DNA from: Margaritifera margaritifera
Taxonomy: Eukaryota; Mollusca; Bivalvia; Unionida; Margaritiferidae
DNA length: 64,000 nucleotides
Direction of reading: 5' to 3'
Assembly (NCBI GenBank): GCA_029931535.1
Contig: JAQPZY010001685.1
Coordinates: 6,431,001 to 6,495,000, forward strand
The notes beneath the pieces were generated by a model, which worked only from the letters and a program-made list of their open reading frames with translations, did no database searches and was not told the DNA's origin. The translations under genes and the position numbers were made by a program. Of this stretch, positions 55,636 through 64,000 are shown piece by piece. Every line of letters begins with the position of its first letter. Position 1 is the stretch's first letter.

Positions 55636-58600
55636 TCTGCACCTGCATATGTATTGGTCATGGATATTGGAATCAGTTCCATCTGCATATGTATTGGTCA
55701 TGGATATTGGAATCAATTCCATCTGCATATGTATTGGTCATGGATATTGGAATCAGTTCCATCTGCATATGTATTGGTCATGGATATTGGAATCAGTTCC
55801 ATCTGCATATGTATTGGTCATGGATATTGGAATCAGTTCCATCTGCATATGTATTGGTCATGGATATTGGAATCAGTTCCATCTGCATATGTATTGGTCA
55901 TGGATATTGGAATCAGTTCCATCTGCATATGTATTGGTCATGGATATTGGAATCAGTTCCATCTGCATATGTATTGGTCATGGATATTGGAATCAGTTCC
56001 ATCTGCATATGTATTGGTCATGGATATTGGAATCAGTTCCATCTGCATATGTATTGGTCATGGATATTGGAATCAGTTCCATCTGCATATGTATTGGTCA
56101 TGGATATTGGAATCAGTTCCATCTGCATATGTATTGGTCATGGATATTGGAATCAGTTCCATCTGCATATGTATTGGTCATGGATATTGGAATCAGTTCC
56201 ATCTGCATATGTATTGGTCATGGATATTGGAATCAGTTCCATCTGCATATGTATTGGTCATGGATATTGGAATCAGTTCCATCTGCATATGTATTGGTCA
56301 TGGATATTGGAATCAGTTCCATCTGCATATGTATTGGTCATGGATATTGGAATCAGTTCCATCTGCATATGTATTGGTCATGGATATTGGAATCAGTTCC
56401 ATCTGCATATGTATTGGTCATGGATATTGGAATCAGTTCCATCTGCATATGTATTGGTCATGGATATTGGAATCAGTTCCATCTGCATATGTATTGGTCA
56501 TGGATATTGGAATCAGTTCCATCTGCATATGTATTGGTCATGGATATTGGAATCAGTTCCATCTGCATATGTATTGGTCATAGGATATTGGAATCAGTTC
56601 CATCTGCATATGTATTGGTCATGGATATTGGAATCAGTTCCATCTGCATATGTATTGGTCATGGATATTGGAATCAGTTCCATCTGCATATGTATTGGTC
56701 ATGGATATTGGAATCAGTTCCATCTGCATATGTATTGGTCATGGATATTGGAATCAGTTCCATCTGCATATGTATTGGTCATGGATATTGGAATCAGTTC
56801 CATCTGCATATGTATTGGTCATGGATATTGGAATCAGTTTCCATCTGCATATTGTATTGGTCATGGATATTGGAATCAGTTCCATCTGCATATGTATTGG
56901 TCATGGATATTGGAATCAGTTCCATCTGCATATGTATTGGTCATGGATATTGGAATCAGTTCCATCTGCATATGTATTGGTCATGGATATTGGAATCAGT
57001 TCCATCTGCATATGTATTGGTCATGGATATTGGAATCAGTTCCATCTGCATATGTATTGGTCATGGATATTGGAATCAGTTCCATCTGCATATGTATTGG
57101 TCATGGATATTGGAATCAGTTCCATCTGCATATGTATTGGTCATGGATATTGGAATCAGTTCCATCTGCATATGTATTGGTCATGGATATTGGAATCAGT
57201 TCCATCTGCATATGTATTGGTCATGGATATTGGAATCAGTTCCATCTGCATATGTATTGGTCATGGATATTGGAATCAGTTCCATCTGCATATGTATTGG
57301 TCATGGATATTGGAATCAGTTCCATCTGCATATGTATTGGTCATGGATATTGGAATCAGTTCCATCTGCATATGTATTGGTCATGGATATTGGAATCAGT
57401 TCCATCTGCATATGTATTGGTCATGGATATTGGAATCAGTTCCATCTGCATATGTATTGGTCATGGATATTGGAATCAGTTCCATCTGCATATGTATTGG
57501 TCATGGATATTGGAATCAGTTCCATCTGCATATGTATTGGTCATGGATATTGGAATCAGTTCCATCTGCATATGTATTGGTCATGGATATTGGAATCAGT
57601 TCCATCTGCATATGTATTGGTCATGGATATTGGAATCAGTTCCATCTGCATATGTATTGGTCATGGATATTGGAATCAGTTCCATCTGCATATGTATTGG
57701 TCATGGATATTGGAATCAGTTCCATCTGCATATGTATTGGTCATGGATATTGGAATCAGTTCCATCTGCATATGTATTGGTCATGGATATTGGAATCAGT
57801 TCCATCTGCATATGTATTGGTCATGGATATTGGAATCAGTTCCATCTGCATATGTATTGGTCATGGATATTGGAATCAGTTCCATCTGCATATGTATTGG
57901 TCATGGATATTGGAATCAGTTCCATCTGCATATGTATTGGTCATGGATATTGGAATCAGTTCCATCTGCATATGTATTGGTCATGGATATTGGAATCAGT
58001 TCCATCTGCATATGTATTGGTCATGGATATTGGAATCAGTTCCATCTGCATATGTATTGGTCATGGATATTGGAATCAGTTCCATCTGCATATGTATTGG
58101 TCATGGATATTGGAATCAGTTCCATCTGCATATGTATTGGTCATGGATATTGGAATCAGTTCCATCTGCATATGTATTGGTCATGGATATTGGAATCAGT
58201 TCCATCTGCATATGTATTGGTCATGGATATTGGAATCAGTTCCATCTGCATATGTATTGGTCATGGATATTGGAATCAGTTCCATCTGCATATGTATTGG
58301 TCATGGATATTGGAATCAGTTCCATCTGCATATGTATTGGTCATGGATATTGGAATCAGTTCCATCTGCATATGTATTGGTCATGGATATTGGAATCAGT
58401 TCCATCTGCATATGTATTGGTCATGGATATTGGAATCAGTTCCATCTGCATATGTATTGGTCATGGATATTGGAATCAGTTCCATCTGCATATGTATTGG
58501 TCATGGATATTGGAATCAGTTCCATCTGCATATGTATTGGTCATGGATATTGGAATCAGTTCCATCTGCATATGTATTGGTCATGGATATTGGAATCAGT

Positions 58601-61600
58601 TCCATCTGCATATGTATTGGTCATGGATATTGGAATCAGTTCCATCTGCATATGTATTGGTCATGGATATTGGAATCAGTTCCATCTGCATATGTATTGG
58701 TCATGGATATTGGAATCAGTTCCATCTGCATATGTATTGGTCATGGATATTGGAATCAGTTCCATCTGCATATGTATTGGTCATGGATATTGGAATCAGT
58801 TCCATCTGCATATGTATTGGTCATGGATATTGGAATCAGTTCCATCTGCATATGTATTGGTCATGGATATTGGAATCAGTTCCATCTGCATATGTATTGG
58901 TCATGGATATTGGAATCAGTTCCATCTGCATATGTATTGGTCATGGATATTGGAATCAGTTCCATCTGCATATGTATTGGTCATGGATATTGGAATCAGT
59001 TCCATCTGCATATGTATTGGTCATGGATATTGGAATCAGTTCCATCTGCATATGTATTGGTCATGGATATTGGAATCAGTTCCATCTGCATATGTATTGG
59101 TCATGGATATTGGAATCAGTTCCATCTGCATATGTATTGGTCATGGATATTGGAATCAGTTCCATCTGCATATGTATTGGTCATGGATATTGGAATCAGT
59201 TCCATCTGCATATGTATTGGTCATGGATATTGGAATCAGTTCCATCTGCATATGTATTGGTCATGGATATTGGAATCAGTTCCATCTGCATATGTATTGG
59301 TCATGGATATTGGAATCAGTTCCATCTGCATATGTATTGGTCATGGATATTGGAATCAGTTCCATCTGCATATGTATTGGTCATGGATATTGGAATCAGT
59401 TCCATCTGCATATGTATTGGTCATGGATATTGGAATCAGTTCCATCTGCATATGTATTGGTCATGGATATTGGAATCAGTTCCATCTGCATATGTATTGG
59501 TCATGGATATTGGAATCAGTTCCATCTGCATATGTATTGGTCATGGATATTGGAATCAATTCCATCTGCATATGTATTGGTCATGGATCTTGAAATCAAT
59601 TCCATCTGCATATGTATTGGTCATGGATATTGGAATCAATTCCACCTGCATATGTATTGGTCATGGATATTGGAATCAATTCCATCTGCATATGTATTGG
59701 TCATGGATATTGGAATCAATTCCACCTGCATATGTATTGGTCATGGATATTGGAATCAATTCCATCTGCATATGTATTGGTCATGGATCTTGGAATCAAT
59801 TCCACCTGCATATGTATTGGTCATGGATATTGGAATCAATTCCATCTGCATATGTATTGGTCATGGATATTGGAATCAATTCCATCTGCATATGTATTGG
59901 TCATGGATCTTGAAATCAATTCCATCTGCATATGTATTGGTCATGGATATTTGATTCAATTCCATCTGCATATGTATTGGTCATGGATCTTGAAATCAAT
60001 TCCATCTGCATATGTATTGGTCATGGATATTGGAATCAATTCCACCTGCATATGTATTGGTCATGGATATTGGAATCAATTCCATCTGCATATGTATTGG
60101 TCATGGATCTTGAAATCAATTCCATCTGCATATGTATTGGTCATGGATATTTGATTCAATTCCATCTGCATATGTATTGGTCATGGATCTTGAAATCAAT
60201 TCCATCTGCATATGTATTGGTCATGGATATTTGATTCAATTCCATCTGCATATGTATTGGTCATAGATATTGAAATCAATTCCATCTGCATATGTATTGG
60301 TCATGGATATTGAAATCAATTCCATCTGCATATGTATTGGTCATGGATCTTGAAATCAATTCCACCTGCATATGTATTGGTCATGGATCTTGAAATCAAT
60401 TCCATCTGCATATGTATTGGTCATAGATATTGAAATCAATTCCACCTGCATATGTATTGGTCATGGATCTTGAAATCAATTCCACCTGCATATGTATTGG
60501 TCATGGATCTTGAAATCAATTCCATCTGCATATGTATTGGTCATGGATATTGAAATCAATTCCATCTGCATATGTATTGGTCATGGATATTGAAATCAAT
60601 TCCATCTGCATATGTATTGGTCATGGATATTGAAATCAATTCCATCTGCATATGTATTGGTCATGGATCTTGAAATCAATTCCACCTGCATATGTATTGG
60701 TCATGGATCTTGAAATCAATTCCATCTGCATATGTATTGGTCATGGATATTGAAATCAATTCCACCTGCATATGTATTGGTCATGGATATTGAAATCAAT
60801 TCCACCTGCATATGTATTGGTCATGGATATTGAAATCAATTCCACCTGCATATGTATTGGTCATGGATATTGAAATCAATTCCATCTGCATATGTATTGG
60901 TCATGGATATTGAAATCAATTCCACCTGCATATGTATTGGTCATGGATATTGAAATCAATTCCACCTGCATATGTATTGGTCATGGATATTGAAATCAAT
61001 TCCATCTGCATATGTATTGGTCATGGATATTGAAATCAATTCCACCTGCATATGTATTGGTCATGGATATTGAAATCAATTCCACCTGCATATGTATTGG
61101 TCATGGATATTGAAATCAATTCCATCTGCATATGTATTGGTCATGGATATTGGAATCAATTCTATCTGCATATGTATTGGTCATGGATATTAAAATCAAT
61201 TCCATCGGCATATGTATTGGTCATGGATATTGGAATCAATTACATCTGCATATGTATTGGTCATGGATATTGGAAACAGTTACATCTGCATATGTATTGG
61301 TCATGGATATTGGAATCAATTCCATCTGCATATGTATTGGTCATGGATATTAAAATCAATTCTACCTGCATATGTATTGGTCATGGATATTAAAATCAAT
61401 TCCACCTGCATATGTATTGGTCATGGATCTTGGAATCAGTTCCATCTGCATATGTATTGGTCATGGATCTTGGAATCAATTCCACCTGCATATGTATTGG
61501 TCATGGATATTGATATCAATTCCACCTGCATATGTATTGGTCATAGATATTGAAATCAATTCCACCTGCATATGTATTGGTCATGGATATTGAAATCAAT

Positions 61601-64000
61601 TCCATCTGCATATGTATTGGTCATGGATATTGAAATCAATTCCACCTGCATATGTATTGGTCATGGATATTGAAATCAATTCCACCTGCATATGTATTGG
61701 TCATGGATATTGAAATCAATTCCATCTGCATATGTATTGGTCATGGATATTGAAATCAATTCCACCTGCATATGTATTGGTCATGGATATTGAAATCAAT
61801 TCCATCTGCATATGTATTGGTCATGGATATTAAAATCAATTCCACCTGCATATGTATTGGTCATGGATCTTGGAATCAGTTCCATCTGCATATGTATTGG
61901 TCATGGATCTTGGAATCAATTCCACCTGCATATGTATTGGTCATGGATATTGATATCAATTCCACCTGCATATGTATTGGTCATAGATATTGAAATCAAT
62001 TCCACCTGCATATGTATTGGTCATGGATATTGAAATCAATTCCATCTGCATATGTATTGGTCATGGATATTGAAATCAATTCCACCTGCATATGTATTGG
62101 TCATGGATATTGAAATCAATTCCACCTGCATATGTATTGGTCATGGATATTGAAATCAATTCCATCTGCATATGTATTGGTCATGGATATTGAAATCAAT
62201 TCCACCTGCATATGTATTGGTCATGGATATTGAAATCAATTCCATCTGCATATGTATTGGTCATGGATATTGAAATCAATTCCACCTGCATATGTATTGG
62301 TCATGGATATTGAAATCAATTCCACCTGCATATGTATTGGTCATGGATATTGAAATCAATTCCATCTGCATATGTATTGGTCATGGATATTGAAATCAAT
62401 TCCACCTGCATATGTATTGGTCATGGATATTGAAATCAATTCCACCTGCATATGTATTGGTCATGGATATTGAAATCAATTCCATCTGCATATGTATTGG
62501 TCATGGATATTGGAATCAATTCTATCTGCATATGTATTGGTCATGGATATTAAAATCAATTCCATCGGCATATGTATTGGTCATGGATATTGGAATCAAT
62601 TACATCTGCATATGTATTGGTCATGGATATTGGAAACAGTTACATCTGCATATGTATTGGTCATGGATATTGGAATCAATTCCATCTGCATATGTATTGG
62701 TCATGGATATTAAAATCAATTCTACCTGCATATGTATTGGTCATGGATATTAAAATCAATTCCACCTGCATATGTATTGGTCATGGATCTTGGAATCAGT
62801 TCCATCTGCATATGTATTGGTCATGGATCTTGGAATCAATTCCACCTGCATATGTATTGGTCATGGATATTGATATCAATTCCACCTGCATATGTATTGG
62901 TCATAGATATTGAAATCAATTCCATCTGCATATGTATTGGTCATGGATATTAAAATCAATTCCACCTGCATATGTATTGGTCATGGATCTTGAAATCAAT
63001 TCCACCTGCATATGTATTGGTCATGGATCTTGGAATCAATTCCATCTGCATATGTATTGGTCATGGATCTTGGAATCAATTCCACCTGCCTATATATTGG
63101 TCATGGATATTGAAATCAATTCCATCTGCATATGCATTGGTCATGGATATTGAAATCAATTCCATCGGCATATGTATTGGTCGTGGATATTGAAATCAAT
63201 TCCACCTGCATATGTATTGGTCATGGATATTGATATCAATTCCACCTGCATATGTATTGGTCATAGATATTGAAATCAATTCCATCTGCATATGTATTGG
63301 TCATGGATATTAAAATCAATTCCACCTGCATATGTATTGGTCATGGATCTTGAAATCAATTCCACCTGCATATGTATTGGTCATGGATCTTGGAATCAAT
63401 TCCATCTGCATATGTATTGGTCATGGATCTTGGAATCAATTCCACCTGCCTATATATTGGTCATGGATATTGAAATCAATTCCATCTGCATATGCATTGG
63501 TCATGGATATTGAAATCAATTCCATCGGCATATGTATTGGTCGTGGATATTGAAATCAATTCCACCTGCATATGTATTGGTCATGGATATTGAAATCAAT
63601 TCCACCTGCATATGTATTGGTCATGGATCTTGAAATCACTTCCATCTGCATATGTATTGGTCATGGATATTGAAATCAATTCCACCTGCATATGTATTGG
63701 TCATGGATCTTGGAATCAATTCCACCTGCATATGTATTGGTCATGGATCTTGGAATACATTCCTCCTGCATATGTATTGGTCATGGATATTGGAATACAT
63801 TCCACCTGCATATGTATTGGTCATGGATATTGGAATACATTCCACCTGCATATGTATTGGTCATGGATATTGGAATACATTCCATCTGCATATGTATTGG
63901 TCATGGATATTGAAATAAATTCCATCTGCATATGTATTGGTCATGGATATTGAAATCAATTCCACCTGCATATGTATTGGCGATGGATCTTATAATCAAT
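55636..64000. repeat. 40-bp minisatellite, about 209 copies, runs off window
   Basis: The unit is gtattggtcatggatattgg followed by aatcagttccatctgcatat. From 55636 to about 59555 the copies are almost identical, apart from one early variant and indels at 56582 and about 56839-56853. From 59556 on, copies vary at fixed positions: cagttcc to caattcc, atattgg to atcttga/atattga, atctg to acctg. Larger blocks repeat in order at offsets of 440, 1360 and 360 bp. As 40 is not a multiple of 3 and no stop arises, all three forward frames stay open for up to 1421 codons; I regard these as artefacts of the repeat. Confidence 0.97.

Larger units (their letters stand above)
54120..64000 (+). other. Intron 13, at least 9.9 kb, open at window end
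   Basis: Begins with donor gtaaga; no acceptor is present in the window. Contents: a 30-bp array split by a tRNA-derived SINE (54208-55303), 330 bp without features (55305-55635) and the 40-bp minisatellite to the end. The exon with the catalytic Ser must lie beyond. Confidence 0.88.

Noticed and set aside
55649..59954. Three overlapping open frames of 1087-1421 codons (MYWSWILESVPSAYVL repeats)
   Set aside because: They are the same 40-bp repeat read in all three forward frames. Unit length not divisible by 3 without stops produces this automatically. They lie in an intron of LONP1 with no start context.
55636..64000. CRISPR array
   Set aside because: Units are contiguous with no unique spacers, no cas genes are near, and the host gene is eukaryotic.
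54120..64000. Exon with the catalytic Ser (PKDGPSAG)
   Set aside because: Not present in any frame; the window ends inside the minisatellite.

Overview
This window is animal nuclear DNA: AT-rich, intron-rich and full of transposable elements and tandem arrays. It carries one recognisable host gene. Thirteen exons on the + strand (8451-54119) encode about 510 residues of the ATP-dependent mitochondrial Lon protease, LONP1. They run without a gap from the end of the N-terminal domain, through the coiled-coil helical region and the complete AAA+ ATPase module, into the first part of the serine-lysine protease domain. The gene is open at both ends. Exons for the mitochondrial presequence and most of the N-domain must lie upstream, and those for the catalytic Ser/Lys dyad downstream. 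Every junction has GT-AG borders and the reading frame is kept across all twelve introns.

The repeat content points to a marine lophotrochozoan, most likely a mollusc. The signs are DIRS retrotransposons, a Ser/Leu-type tRNA-derived SINE, blocks carrying nuclear-receptor-like AAGGTCAAGGTCA strings, and a repeat start resembling one common in bivalves and gastropods. This is inference; no host sequence fixes the species.

Layout: 1-8450, upstream intron or flank with an almost complete DIRS element (about 686-7490, nested SINE) and a second SINE. 8451-19207, exons 1-5 with a 21-bp minisatellite, a palindromic MITE, a pogo-type transposase relic and ~140-bp repeat blocks. 19208-30364, an 11-kb intron with a second DIRS element (about 21640-26915) whose reverse transcriptase region is replaced by a 1.5-kb minisatellite. 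30365-38176, exons 6-10; the ends of exons 7 and 8 are tandemly duplicated into the following introns, and a fresh SINE sits 12 bp behind exon 9. 38177-50468, exons 11-12 with a third DIRS fragment, two non-LTR 3' ends, a TIR element and a Tc1-like transposase relic. 50469-54119, a second TIR element and exon 13, whose acceptor site is triplicated. 54120-64000, an intron filled by a 30-bp array and then a 40-bp minisatellite of at least 8.36 kb (about 209 copies) that reaches the window edge.

No bacterial-type operons, CRISPR arrays or rRNA genes are present. The least ordinary signals are the arrays anchored on LONP1 splice junctions, whose exon-derived parts vary only at silent codon positions, and the structured 40-bp array.
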